Below are positions 20,521 through 30,360 of a DNA stretch of 64,000 nt, piece by piece. The stretch is taken from the NCBI GenBank assembly GCA_963575745.1, contig CAUYUJ010021669.1:1-64000 (forward strand), read 5' to 3'. This DNA is from Prorocentrum cordatum (taxonomy: Eukaryota > Sar > Dinophyceae > Prorocentrales > Prorocentraceae). The position numbers and the translations under genes are program-made. Under the pieces are notes generated by a model. It was not told the origin of the DNA. It made no database searches and saw only the letters and a program-made list of their open reading frames with translations. Numbering within the stretch: position 1 is the stretch's first letter; every line of letters starts with the position of its first letter.

Positions 20521-21168
20521 GTACGTGGCATCCCGAAGATGCGGATAAGAGTGAGGGGGCGGTGGGGGCGTCGGCAGTTCGAGAAACTCCGGAGAAGCCC
20601 GCCGCAGGCTCCAAAGTTTCACAAATTATGCGACGAGCCCGCCGCAGGCGCCGATTCGTTCGTTAAACCAATGTGAGTAGGTCGCGGGTGGGTCGCACAT
20701 GGGTCGCGGGTGGGTCGCGGGCGGTTCGCTGATGGGTCGCGGGTGTACAGGGCAGAGAATCCACCCCAGAATAATCACCCCGACAAGCGATGCTATTTGG
20801 TATACGCACGCAAGGGATAATTGAATCGAAACTGGGCAGGGCTGTTTTTAGTCGTCGCCCAAGGCGATTCATTAATAGTCAATTGTCGGTCCGCTGTGGT
20901 TTTTTTCCCACTGAGGGGTGGGTTCGCGGGGTAGGTCGGGTTGGTTGGTGGGTCGCGGGGGGGTCGCGGGTGGGTCGCAAGGTGAGTCGCGGATGGGTCG
21001 CGGATGGGTCGCGGATGGGTCGCGGGGTGGGTCGCGGGTGGGTCGCGGGTGGGTCGCGGGTGGGTCGCGGGGTGGGTCGCGCGGCGGGTCGCGGGGTGGG
21101 TGGCGGGCGGGTAGCGGGTGGGACGATGACAGCAGACAACAACAACAACAACAACAACAACAACGACG

Positions 21169-21205
<37 letters not shown>

Positions 21206-21206
21206 C
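20521..21206 (+). repeat. Composite repeat with GGTCGCGGGTG minisatellite and AAC tract, copy 2
   Basis: The core 20,521-20,675 matches 8,122-8,275. The minisatellite is split into 20,676-20,745 and 20,918-21,125 by 170 bases of unrelated sequence. An AAC tract follows at 21,134-21,206. The interruption looks like a later insertion, but its ends show no clear inverted repeats. Confidence 0.75.
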
Positions 21207-21214
21207 GTCGCGGC

Positions 21215-21249
21215 GCCCGTCCCGGCCCCGGGCCGGGGCCGGGACGGGC
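21215..21249 (+). repeat. Perfect GC palindrome
   Basis: GCCCGTCCCGGCCCCG, a 3-base loop GGC, then its exact complement: 16-bp perfect arms. GCCCGTCCCGGCCCCGG recurs singly near 23,850 and 23,912. Confidence 0.85.
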
Positions 21250-21454
21250 GTCAGCACGCCGCGGCGCGTGCCCTCTCACCCGGCCCCGGGCAAAAGCGTT
21301 CGCGCTCTCGGTGTGCCGACGACTCTCCCGGCCCCGGGCACCTCCCACTGGTGCAGGCATTCGCGCGCCTGGTGTGCAGACGACTCTCCCGGCCCCGGCA
21401 GGTCCGAAATCGTTGAAACCTGGGCGTTCCCAAGGACTCCTCAGGGATTCCGAA

Positions 21455-21640
21455 GTATCCCTGTGTATACTATATATGTGTACGTGTATGTGCGCAAATA
21501 CATACATGTTTACATACATACACATGTATATGTATGTGTGTATGCATGTATATGAATGTATGTACATATATATGTAAGCCTAACAATGTGTAAGTGTGTA
21601 TACATGTATGTGAACACATATATGGCATGTATAGATGTAA
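21455..21640 (+). repeat. ATGT/ACAT-rich microsatellite
   Basis: Alternating ATACATGTATATGTGTGTAT-type sequence, a purine-pyrimidine alternating tract. No coding content. Confidence 0.8.
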
Positions 21641-22012
21641 ACGGTGGCGAAGGCGAGGCGGGGCATTTTTTCTCGGCGCGGGCGCGGTGGCGAAGGCGAG
21701 GCGGGGCCTGCGCCGACGCGGCACTCAGCTACCGAAAACATCCAAGCCGCCTTCAGCGAAAGATGGGCGGGCGTACAATCGTGGACACCTCTATTTGAAC
21801 ATTGATAACAATGAAACAACTATAAAAACCAGAAACCGTGCAAATGGACCCCTGGGAAGCTTTGGCAACTACAACACGAGTGACAAAGCCTAGCTACTGA
21901 CTGGCATTCACAAAACAAAAAACCATCTCGAGCGTCAAACCAAGGGTTCCAAGAAGCATCCACGATTATGCACCTGAAGATGGGGCAGGAGGCGGACCAG
22001 GAGCACGCGATG
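21641..22012 (+). other. Sequence downstream of the Josephin-like exon
   Basis: GGTGGCGAAGGCGAGGCGGG occurs twice (near 21,641 and 21,690). From about 21,760 the sequence is unique and AT-richer. This would be the 3-prime flank of the Josephin-like gene. I cannot pick a polyadenylation site, since dinoflagellates lack a clear AATAAA signal. Confidence 0.4.
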
Positions 22013-22631
22013 TCAGACCGTACGCACAGCGAATGTGCTGGTGCTCGACGAGACGAGCTGCTGCACCTGCTCTGGCGTGCGCGGCACGGGGGCCCCGCAG
22101 GAATCGACCCACCACAGGGAACCCGCGTGCCGCGCCACGCATGTCCAATGCGCATCGTGGTGGTTCACCACGAGCCCGACGACGGCAGGCGAGCCGAGCA
22201 ACGCCCCACCGGCATCTGGCGAGACGGGGGTCTCGATCATCTGGAAAGCAGGCGGCATGGTGCGGTCCAGCGCCATGGCCAGCACGCCGTGGGAGTACCA
22301 CCCGTCGCCTCGCTTGTGCCTCCGCACATCGTCGCCTGACTCCGCAATGACGAAGCCGCAGGCGTCGCTCATCATTTCCGCTGTGTACATGGGCGACCCG
22401 AACAGATTGTTCAGCGCGTGCTGGCCGCGCGCGCTCCTCAGGGGCTCCTGCTTCTCGAAGTACCTGTCGCCCCAGAGGGTCTCGGCGTCGCCCGCTGGCG
22501 CCTCGCCGATTGGCAAAGGCCCTGAAGCGAAAAGGCCACCGTCCGCGTCGCCGCCGACCTCCAGCAGCTCGTCGGGGTCGGCTCCGATCACCCCGTCGTC
22601 GTAGGCGGGGATACCGAGGCTCTCCGTGAGG
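22013..22631 (-). CDS. Josephin-like (ataxin-3-type deubiquitinase fold), last exon
   Basis: About 205 codons ending in TGA at 22,013. The last 150 residues match the Josephin family: RYFEKQE near the start, QHALNNLFGSPMYTAEMM on the active-site helix, GWYSHGVLAMAL for the ...GxFSIQVL strand/helix, then NHHDAHWTCV with the catalytic His, and WWVDSCGAP for the WxNLDS segment. Josephin proteases hydrolyse ubiquitin-lysine isopeptide bonds. Here the Cys of the family motif CxQHALNN is Arg (ARGQHALNN), so the active Cys appears lost and the protein may be a pseudoenzyme. The start is set where a long TCC pyrimidine tract ends GGTATCCAG, a good 3-prime splice site. Upstream exons are not identified. 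The natural-looking tail (TFAVRTV then stop) suggests a true C terminus. Confidence 0.6.
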
Positions 22632-22639
22632 CTGGATAC

Positions 22640-23720
22640 CGAGGGAGGAGGAGGGGGAGGAGGAGGAGGAGGAGAAGGAGGAGGAGGAGGAGGAGGAGGA
22701 GGAGGAGCGAGGAGGAGGAGGTGGGGGGGGGGGGAGATGAGGAGGGCGAGGAGGTGGCGGTGAGGATGAGGAGAGGAGGGATGGGGAGGAGGAGGAGGAG
22801 GAGGAGAAGGAGGAGGAGGAGGAGGAAAGAGGGAAGGATTAGGGAGGGAGGGAGGAGGCGGGGATAAGAGGAGGGGGAATGCATGGGATAACAGTTGGGA
22901 GGAGGAGGAGGGGCAGGAGGAGGAATAGGAGGAGGAGGAGGAGGAGGAGGAGGAGGAGAAGGAGAAGGAGAGGGGACACCGTCGCACTGCTCAACTCCGT
23001 AGTGGTGGAAGCCGTGGTACTGCTCAACTCCGTGGTACTGCTCAAACCTGTAGTGGCGGTCACCGTGGCACTGCTCGAACCTGTAGCGGTGGACACCGTG
23101 GTAGTAGGAAGAGGAGGAGGAGGAGGAGGAGGAGGAGGAGGAGGAGGAGGAGGAGGAGGAGTGGAGGAGGAGGAGGAGGAGTTGGAGATGAGGAGGGCGA
23201 GGAGGGGCGTGAGGATGAGGAAAAGGAGGGATGGAGGAGGGAGGAGGAGGAGGAGGAGGATGAGGAGGAGGAGGAGGAGGAGAAGAGGGAGGGATGGAGG
23301 GAGGGAGGAGGCGGGGATAAGAGGAGGAGGAATGCATGGGATAACAGTTGGGAGGAGGAGGAGGGGCAGGAGGAGGAACAGGAGGAGGAGGAGGAGAAGA
23401 AGGAGTAGGAGAAGGAGGAGGGACACCGTCGTAGTGCTCAATTCCGTCGTCCTGGAATCCGAGGTACTGCTCGAACCTGTAGTGGTGGTCACCGTGGTAC
23501 TGCTCGAACCTGTAGTGGTGCACGCCGTGGCAGTGCTCAACTCCGTCGTGGACACCGTGGTACTGCTCAACTCCGTAGTGGTGGACGCCGTGGTACTGCT
23601 CAACTCCGTGGTACTGCTCGAACCTGTAGTGGCGGTCACCGTGGTACTGCTCGAACCTGTAGTGGTGGACACCGTGGTAGTGCTCAACTCCGCCGTGGTG
23701 GACACCGTGGCGGCGAGCAC
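22640..23720 (+). repeat. Duplicated block: GGA tracts with 33-bp minisatellite
   Basis: Two tandem copies (about 22,640-23,105 and 23,105-23,720) of: a GGA tract; a spacer containing GAATGCATGGGATAACAGTT; more GGA; then a 33-bp minisatellite (CGTGGTACTGCTCGAACCTG-TAGTGGTGGACAC; 22,988-23,105 and 23,425-23,720). Read on the minus strand, the TCC tract next to the Josephin-like exon would serve as its polypyrimidine tract. Long Ser/Pro and Val/Leu frames here are artefacts of the triplet and 33-base periods. Confidence 0.8.
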
Positions 23721-23805
23721 CCCGCGGCAAGCCCGCGGCCCTCCGCCATGGCGGGCGGCCTCCGCCCTGGCCCCCGCCCGCGCGCTCAGCGTGCGCGCGG
23801 CCCGC

Positions 23806-23826
23806 CTTGAGCCAAAATGGTTACGG
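23806..23826 (-). promoter_or_regulatory. Spliced-leader (DinoSL) relic
   Basis: The minus strand reads CCGTAACCATTTTGG-CTCAAG. It matches the conserved 22-base dinoflagellate spliced leader (known as ...CCGTAGCCATTTTGGCTC-AAG) over 21 positions with one change (G to A). In true SL RNA genes the leader is followed by a GT donor; here GCGGGCC follows, so this is not an SL gene. The usual explanation is a trans-spliced mRNA that was reverse-transcribed and reinserted. It lies 1.2 kb upstream of the Josephin-like exon, same strand. Confidence 0.75.
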
Positions 23827-23839
23827 TTTTCGGTTTGTT

Positions 23840-24100
23840 GGTCGCACGCCCCGTGTGCCGACGCCCGTCCCGGCCCCGGTGGCCTGGTCGGGGGCCACGA
23901 CCCAGTGAAGGCGCCCGTCCCGGCCCCGGGGGGGGGGCTAAGCTCCGCCAGCTCCAAGTTTTCAATTTACCAACAATGATAAAATATCATTTTCCAAGAA
24001 GAACAAGATATCAACAACAAGCTGGGGCCGGGACGGTGGTCGCAACGAACAACAACAACAACAGCAACAACAGCAACAACAACAACAACAACAACAAACC
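23840..24100 (+). other. GC-rich CCCGTCCCGGCCCCGG copies and AAC tract
   Basis: Two copies of CGCCCGTCCCGGCCCCGG (23,850 and 23,912 areas), a related GGGGCCGGGACGG near 24,022, then an AAC tract at 24,045-24,098. Related to 21,211-21,420. No gene. Confidence 0.6.
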
Positions 24101-24115
24101 GGCGATGCCTCCTGG

Positions 24116-24635
24116 CGCTGGCATGCACGGAATAATCGACCTCGATTACTCCGTGTATCCGAGGCAGATTATAACTTGATTCCTATTTGGACCTGCGTAT
24201 TGGATACACGGAGTAATCGCACTCGATTGCTCCGTGTATCCAAAGCAGATTCGATTTGGATTCCTATTGGAAGCTGCATATTGGATGCACGGAATAATCG
24301 CACTCGATCACTCCGTGTATCCGAAGCAGATTCGATTTGGGTTCCGACTGGAACCTGCATATTGGATACACGGAGTAATCGCACTCGATCACTCCGTGTA
24401 TCCGAGGCAGGTTCTATTTGGGCTCCGACTGGAACCTGCATATTGGATACACGGACTACTCGCACTCGATGACTCCGTGTATCCGAGGCAGATTCCAATT
24501 GGATTGATATTGGATACACGGAACAATCGCACTAGATTACTCCGTGTATCCAAGGCAGATTCTAATTTGATTCCTAATACCACCTGTATATTGGATACAC
24601 GAAGTAATCGCATTCGATTACTCCGTTTATACTGG
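24116..24635 (+). repeat. 81-bp satellite of hairpin monomers
   Basis: Seven copies at 81-base spacing (TTGGATAC starts at 24,200, 24,281, 24,362 and 24,443, plus flanking partial copies). Each contains GGATACACGGAGTAATCG, the loop CACT and CGATTACTCCGTGTATCC: 18-bp arms, nearly perfect in every copy. The linker varies (CAGATTCGATTTGGGTTCC). Non-coding. Confidence 0.9.
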
Positions 24636-24653
24636 CGCCAGCAAGCGTCGCTA

Positions 24654-26226
24654 GCAACAACAACAACAATAATAACAACAATCATTTTAAGACTGCTCGT
24701 CCTTATCTGGTCGAAGTGTCCAGTAACGCGAATTTCCCAAACCCTCGATACCCGCCCTTGTCGTCTTCGATCGAACCCCTTTTGGGGGGTATACTCTTCC
24801 CTGCAGGCCGGGCCCCGGCAAGTGGCGGGGCGGCCGCGGACCGTCGGCCTGGCCAGCGGCAGCGCTGATCGGCGGGGCGGCCGCGGACCGTCGACCCGAC
24901 CCCAAGAGGGACGGACAGGGGACCGACCACGACGACGACGACGACGACGACGACAACGACGACGACGGCAACGACGGCGACGGCGACGGCGACGACGAGC
25001 GAAAGCGAGAGCGAGAGAGAACGACAGCAGAGCCACGAAGGACACGAAGTAGGCCACGAAGGGCGACAGCGGGGACACGAAGGGAATGCGTGTGGGGCCA
25101 CGAAGAGCGCGAACGAGCGTGGGCCACGAAGGGCAAATAATTCGGGGCCACAGAAGGCAACGATGGGGCCACTGAGGGTAACACCTGGGCCACGTAGGAC
25201 AATGAGGGGGCCACAAACGGCGACAGCGGGGCCACGAAGGGCATGCACATGGGGCCACAACGGGCGCGAACGAGCGGAGGCCACGAAGGGCATACGTATG
25301 TTGGGCCGCGGAGGGTAAGGACGGGGCCACTGAGGGCAGCAACGGAAACACGAAGGGCAGCGAGGGGGCCACGAAGGGCGACAGCGGGGCCACGAAGGGC
25401 ATGCATATGGGGCCACCACGGGCGCGAACGATCGGGGGCCACGAAGGGCATACATATACGGGGCCACGAAACAAAGCGAGGGGGCCACGAAGGGCTGCAA
25501 CGGGGCCACGAAGGGCAGCGAGGGGGCAACACTGCAACGGGCTGCAACGGGGCCACGAAGGGCTGCAACGGGGCCACTGGGCAGCGGGGCCACGAAGGGC
25601 TGCAACGGGGCCACGAAACAAAGCGAGGGGGCCACGAAGGGCTGCAACGGGGCCATGAAGGGCAACGAGGAGGCCACAGGGGGCTGCAACGGGGCCACGA
25701 AACAAAGCGAGGGGGCCACGAAGGGCTGCAACGGGGCCACGAAACAAAGCGAGGGGGCCACGACGGGCTGCAACGGGGCCACGAAGGGCAGCGAGATCCC
25801 GATTCCTAGGTAATCTGTGAAGGGGTCCTAAGCGTGAGCGCGACTCCTGGGTGCCTGGGTGTCGGGAGCGCGGCGCTGGAGTAAATTGCAAGATATCCAA
25901 CGCAAGGGCGCTATTCTTCAGTAAATTGCAAGCAAGTCTCCAGCGAGAGCGCGACTCCAGAGCGCAGGAGGAGCGATTCCTGAATAAACCGTAAGGAAGT
26001 CCCAAGCGAGAGCGCGATTCTTGAATCAAATGCGAGGAAGTCTCGGGCGGGAGCGGGGGTCCTGGCTAAATTGTGAAGAAATCTCAGGCGGGAGCCGTTG
26101 TTGTTGTAACCTGGGAGCCAGGGGGCCAGTTTGAGCAGGAAGACTTTCTTTGACAAAAAAACCAGGTGCGAGCCCCGGGGGGGGCACTTCAATTGAAAAA
26201 AATCAATGTGCACCGGTGGGGGGGAT
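24654..26226 (+). repeat. Composite 1.5-kb unit, dispersed copy E
   Basis: Same order of parts as copies A-D: TTTTAAGACTGCTCG boundary, GCGGCCGCGGACCGTCG pair, GAC tract (24,928-24,995), 21-bp minisatellite (25,030-25,795), GACTCC sub-repeats, and a GTGCACCGG tail. Like copy D it runs into an AAC tract. Confidence 0.85.
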
Positions 26227-26254
26227 CAACAATAATTATTCTTCAAGAATGAGA

Positions 26255-26255
26255 G

Positions 26256-26307
<52 letters not shown>

Positions 26308-26366
26308 CCAACACCAACAACAACAACAACAAGAACAATAACAACAACAGCAGCAACAACAACAAT

Positions 26367-26398
<32 letters not shown>

Positions 26399-26573
26399 CG
26401 ACGGCAACGGCAACAGCAACAACAACAGCAGCAACAGCAACAACAACAGCAACAACGACAACATCATGATGATGATCATCATCAACAACAAAACACTGAC
26501 ACCAACCACAACAGCAGCAACAACAACAAAACCAACAACTACAACTACAACTACAACTACAACAACAACGCAA
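26255..26573 (+). repeat. AAC microsatellite
   Basis: AAC run of about 320 bases with AGC/ATC interruptions. Followed by the same CAGCCACGCACCCAGGGACA tail as at 16.7 kb. Confidence 0.9.
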
Positions 26574-26657
26574 CAAGCATAATTCTCACCACGAGTTCCT
26601 TATTCAGCCACGCACCCAGGGACAATGAATGACTGTTCGCCCCCTCACTCCGACAGA

Positions 26658-26869
26658 GATGACGTCGGGCTCCAGCTTTGCTTTCCACATCTCGCTGAGC
26701 AGTACCAGCGCCCGCTGCCACTGCTCGCCCTTCTCGCACGCGCTGATCCCAGCATTGTAGCTGATGGTGCTGGGCTCCAGCTTCGCCTCCCGCATCTCGC
26801 TCAGCAGCGCTAGCGCTCGCTGCCACTGCTCGCCCTTCTCGCACGCGCTGATCCCAGAGCTGTAGCTGA
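26658..26869 (-). CDS. PPR exon, two repeats
   Basis: Two complete 35-residue PPR repeats on the minus strand: SYSSGISACEKGEQWQRALA...MREAKLEPSTI, then SYNAGISACEKGEQWQRALV...MWKAKLEPDVI. The helix A/helix B pattern and exact 35-residue spacing are clear. The start is taken after GGCACACACCAG, a candidate acceptor; the upstream hairpin is weak here. After EPDVI the sequence leaves the PPR pattern and runs into the repeat tail shared with 16.7 kb, so an intron donor or a break lies at that point. RNA-binding role inferred from the family only. Confidence 0.65.
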
Positions 26870-27080
26870 CTGGTGTGTGCCTGTGGTATGGTCACCGCTA
26901 TCGACGTTGAGAGGGGGGGCAGTGCTTGTAGGGCGTGCCTGGTGGCAGCCGACAAGCGTTCGTACTGTTCTCCAGCGTGGAGCGCACGGACTGGCAGGGG
27001 GGCGCTGGAGCGATGGAAGGCCAGGATCCTTGACGGTAGCCAAGGTGGAGGCTTTCGGACGTGTTGCCTGTGTCGGGAGG

Positions 27081-27271
27081 CTTGTGGATGCCACGACATT
27101 GGACACCCTAGCAGTCCTATCATTGAATTAAAAATGTGTTTAACATGCTGGAGCAATGTTCTAAACATGCTTTACAATATTCTTTACATGTTTAAGACAT
27201 GCTTTACACATGTTTTAGACATCTGGAGATTATTTGGCAACATTATTCCTCCACTGATCGTCCTCCACAAC
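27081..27271 (+). mobile_element. AT-rich ACATGTTT element, copy 2
   Basis: CTTGTGGATGCCACGACATT ... TAGCAGTCCTATCATTGAAT ... TTTTAGACATCTGGA ... GATCGTCCTCCACAA. It matches 5,814-6,005 end to end while the flanks differ, so the element borders are visible. Confidence 0.65.
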
Positions 27272-28140
27272 GGTAGGAAGGTCGAAGTGTCGGCCTCGAC
27301 CGCGCCGAGGTCGCCGACGCGAGAAGGAGGAGAGCGAGAGAGGGCGCCGGAGCGAGGGCAAGAGGCTCCCAGAGCCAAGGCCGGCCACAAGGGGGGAGCG
27401 TCCGAGAGGGGGGGCGCAGATTCTGACCAGCGGCACGTGCGCGGCCCAGGGGAGGGGGGCCAGGGACGTGTTGAAATACGAAGAGGCGCCATGGAACCTG
27501 GGGAGATCTCATGGCCCTCGCCACGATATCCACCCGACCCCCCAGTCATCACCCCCCTCGCTGCCGCCCGCGACAGAGGCAGAGGAGGGGAAGGGAGGAA
27601 GAGAAGAGAGGGGAACGGGGAGAGGAGCTTTCTGAGGCTTTGTTAGGGTACAGTGGGGGCTCGGCCACAAGAAACCTCTGCAAGAAACCCAACCCTGAAA
27701 TCCGAGATTTGTTCAGTGCATTTCTAAAGTTGTCGATCGAAAATCGTCAAGATCTTATTCGGGGCCCATCGAAATCCAAGAAACCCAGGGCACCCTGGCA
27801 GAATCCAACTGGTTTCTTGGCACGCGTCCCTACGTATGGGGTTTCTTTGTGGCTGATTGCTGTCGTTGACGTGTCCCCCCTGTCACCCATAATCGGCCGT
27901 GTAGGGGGGGGGGAGGGGGCGACTGGCCTATGCCGGGAGGAGGGGAGGAGAGGGTGAGGGGAAGGAATGCGGGAGGAGGAGGAGGAGGAGGGCGGGACAC
28001 GAGAGAGGGGTGAGGAGCCACCCAGAGGAGGAGAAGGAGGAGCAGGAAGAGAAGAGAGGAGAACAATGACAGGGATTCTCTGGAGCGTCACTTGGGATTC
28101 GATTGCATTATTTGGGGCTGCTGGTGATCCAGAAACGGTC
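27272..28140 (+). other. Unassigned sequence with short GGA tract
   Basis: 27,660-27,850 is non-repetitive and of moderate GC. 27,877-27,930 carries CCCCTGTCACCCATAATCGG, a motif recurring at 52.7-53.0 kb. GGA-rich at 27,965-28,060. A plus-strand frame with LFSAFLKLSIENRQDLIRG (27,705-27,765) has natural composition, but no family is recognised. Confidence 0.35.
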
Positions 28141-28570
28141 AAGGGTGCTGGGGGCACGAGGCTCTCTTGGTAGCTCCCTGGCAGCTATTGGAGTGTTTCG
28201 TTGGGCTTGGGGGCACCTGGGATAGTCTGGGGCCGCTGTGGGGTCTGGGACTGCCTTGGGGACGTCTGAGAATCCAGCAAGGGCGAAAGGTGCTGGGACT
28301 GGCGGCTCTCGTGGGAGCTCCCTGGCAACTTGCAGGGTCCGCTGGGAGGCTGGCGAGCATCCCAGAGCGGTCCTTCTTGGACAGCTCTTGGGAGCCTCTC
28401 GAGCCATTGTGGGGCCCTCCTGGGCCGTCTCGGGGGCTTTCGGGTGCCTTGGGACCGTGCTGAGGGTCTGGGGCCGTCTGGGAGCGCTGGCGGGCCGTCT
28501 GTGGGCGATCCTGGAAGGACCTGCAGAGCCGTGGGGGGCCGTTCTGGGCCCCTCAAGAGAAAGTGAAACG
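28141..28570 (+). repeat. CTGGGGCC/GCTCCCTGGCA repeats grading into G-rich block
   Basis: Two diverged copies of a roughly 140-bp unit (AGGGTGCTGGGGGCACGAGG...AGCTCCCTGGCA at 28,140, and AAAGGTGCTGGGACTGGCGG...AGCTCCCTGGCA at 28,286), then CTTGGG-type sequence. Non-coding. Confidence 0.55.
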
Positions 28571-28576
28571 AGTTGT

Positions 28577-28815
28577 TCCCTACACTAGGCTCTGCCTAGA
28601 AGGGTTCTTACTCTCTTGGCTTAAAGGGCCGGGCAGTGGGAACCGGCCCGGGCGGTTCCCCCAGTATCCGCCCCGCGCTTCCCCCAGCTACGTCCCCTTA
28701 GCTTAGCGTTGCTTATCTCATCTTAGCTTAGCTCATTTCATCTAAGCTTAGCTTAGTTTCATTAGCATGGGTGTAATTCCCTACCTAGGCTATGCCTAGA
28801 GGGTTATTTTAGCCT
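28577..28815 (+). repeat. Twin CTAGGC hairpin repeats
   Basis: TTCCCTACACTAGGCTCTGC-CTAGAAGGG (28,577) and TTCCCTACCTAGGCTATGCC-TAGAGGG (28,780): two copies of a word containing the hairpin CTAGGC-TNT-GCCTAG, 200 bases apart. Confidence 0.6.
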
Positions 28816-29095
28816 AGCTTAGCTTAGCTTAGCATAGCGCAGCGCTGCATTAGCATAGCAGCGCATAGCATAACACAGTCAACCATATCATACCATCACA
28901 TAGCATATCATAGCATAGCGCAGTATATCATAGCATAGCATATCATAGCGCAGCTTAGCATATCATACCATAGCTTAGCATACCACAGCGCATCATGACA
29001 TGTCATATCATAACTTAGCATAACATAGCAGAGCGCAGCATGGCATAGCATAACATAGCGCCGCATAGCATGGCATAGCATAGCATACCATAGCA
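28700..29095 (+). repeat. TAGCATA-rich simple repeat
   Basis: A long irregular array of AGCTTAGC, TAGCATAGCATA and TAGCATATCATA words. It gives odd Met/Cys/Tyr-rich frames that are not genes. Confidence 0.85.
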
Positions 29096-29530
29096 ACTAA
29101 TGCTGCTTTCCCAGGGGTTCCAACCTCTAGGTAGGGTCGCCCTGGGGTAATTTCATTTAAGTCAATTTCAAAGTTCACATTCAAGCGCGTTAACAAAAAA
29201 CAAACAACACAACGGAAACACGATGGACAACAGCACGATGAACAAAACAAAGGGCCAACACCTTACTAAACATCGTTTTGGTCGGTCCTTGGGAAAAACA
29301 TTGGACAACGCACAATTGTTGCTTGAACTATTTGGGCTTCGTGGGGCCGTCTCAGGGCCAAGCGTCGGCCAACGGCCCCGCCAGGGGGGCCACGTTTTGC
29401 GAATCGCTGCCCGGGCCTCACTAGCCTTAGGTCGGGCATATGCGAAAGATGAGAAATGCCCGAACAATACCCACAAATGCTGCTATTTGTTTGACTCCTT
29501 GGGGACATTTCTCCTGTAGAAGGACGTGCC
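29096..29530 (+). other. Unassigned; ends with a TIR-family right end
   Basis: Non-repetitive sequence. 29,505-29,535 reads TTTCTCCTGTAGAAGGACGT-GCCCGACT, the right end of the GTCGGGCCTGTCC TIR family, but the left end cannot be placed. Confidence 0.4.
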
Positions 29531-29542
29531 CGACTGGAGTTC

Positions 29543-29708
29543 GAGGAGGAGGAAGTGGATGAGGAGGAGGAGGAGGAGGAAGCGGAGAAGGAGGAGGAGG
29601 AGGAGGAGGAGGAGGAGGAGGAAGAGGAGGGAGAGGAGGAAGAGGAGGAGGAGGAGGAGGAGGAGGAGGAGGAGGAGGAGGAGGAGGAAGGGGAGGGGAA
29701 GGGGAGGT

Positions 29709-29739
<31 letters not shown>

Positions 29740-29985
29740 GAGGAGGAGGAGGAGGAGGAGGAGGAGGAGGAGGAGGAGGAGGAGGAGGAGGAGGAGGAGG
29801 CGGAGGAGGAGGAGGAGGAGGAGGAGAGGAGGAGGAGGGGGAGGGGGAGGGGGAGGGGGAGGGGGAGGGGGAGGGGAAGGGGAAGGGGAAGGGGAAGGGG
29901 AAGGGAAGGGGAAGGGGAAGGGGAGGGAGGAGGAGGAGGAGGAGGAGGAGGGAGGAGGAGGAGGAGGAGGAGGAGGAGGGGACGA
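29543..29985 (+). repeat. GGA/GGGGA microsatellite
   Basis: 440 bases of GGA triplets with a GGGGAG/GGGGAA hexamer section (29,845-29,920). Frames are low-complexity artefacts. Confidence 0.95.
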
Positions 29986-29989
29986 GGGC

Positions 29990-30360
29990 TACCCTCCGCC
30001 GCCGCCGCCGCCGTTACCGCCTGGCGCCCGCAGCCCGCCTGGCCCTCGGCCCGGGCGCCCGCCTGGGGCCGATCCCGCGGGGTCCTCGTGGGCCGCCTGT
30101 GGAGTCCCTTAGCCGATCGCTTCGGGCCCTCCTGGCACGCAACGAAAGGCCAGCTTCGGATCCCCCATTGGGCCCTCCTGTCGCCCAGGGCTCGGCCCAA
30201 ACGACAATGTGGTTTCGTGCTCGTGCTGTCTTCCTGCTCCCTCGTGGTGTCTTCCAGCCGCCTCGGCTGCAAAAAGCGGCATCGAAGCGAAGACGGCGCA
30301 CGACATTCGCCAAAGCACTTTAGGTCCACCCCTGCTGCCGCCCTCGTGAGATCATGAGCT
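29990..30360 (-). other. GC-rich unique sequence; no gene recognised
   Basis: Starts with a GCC triplet run. The minus strand has an open frame containing MANVVRRLRFDAAFCSRGGW near 30,313, with no recognisable domain. Possibly intron or exon; undecided. Confidence 0.3.

Noticed and set aside
28900-29250. Met/Cys/Tyr-rich small frames
   Set aside because: Translation of the TAGCATA simple repeat.
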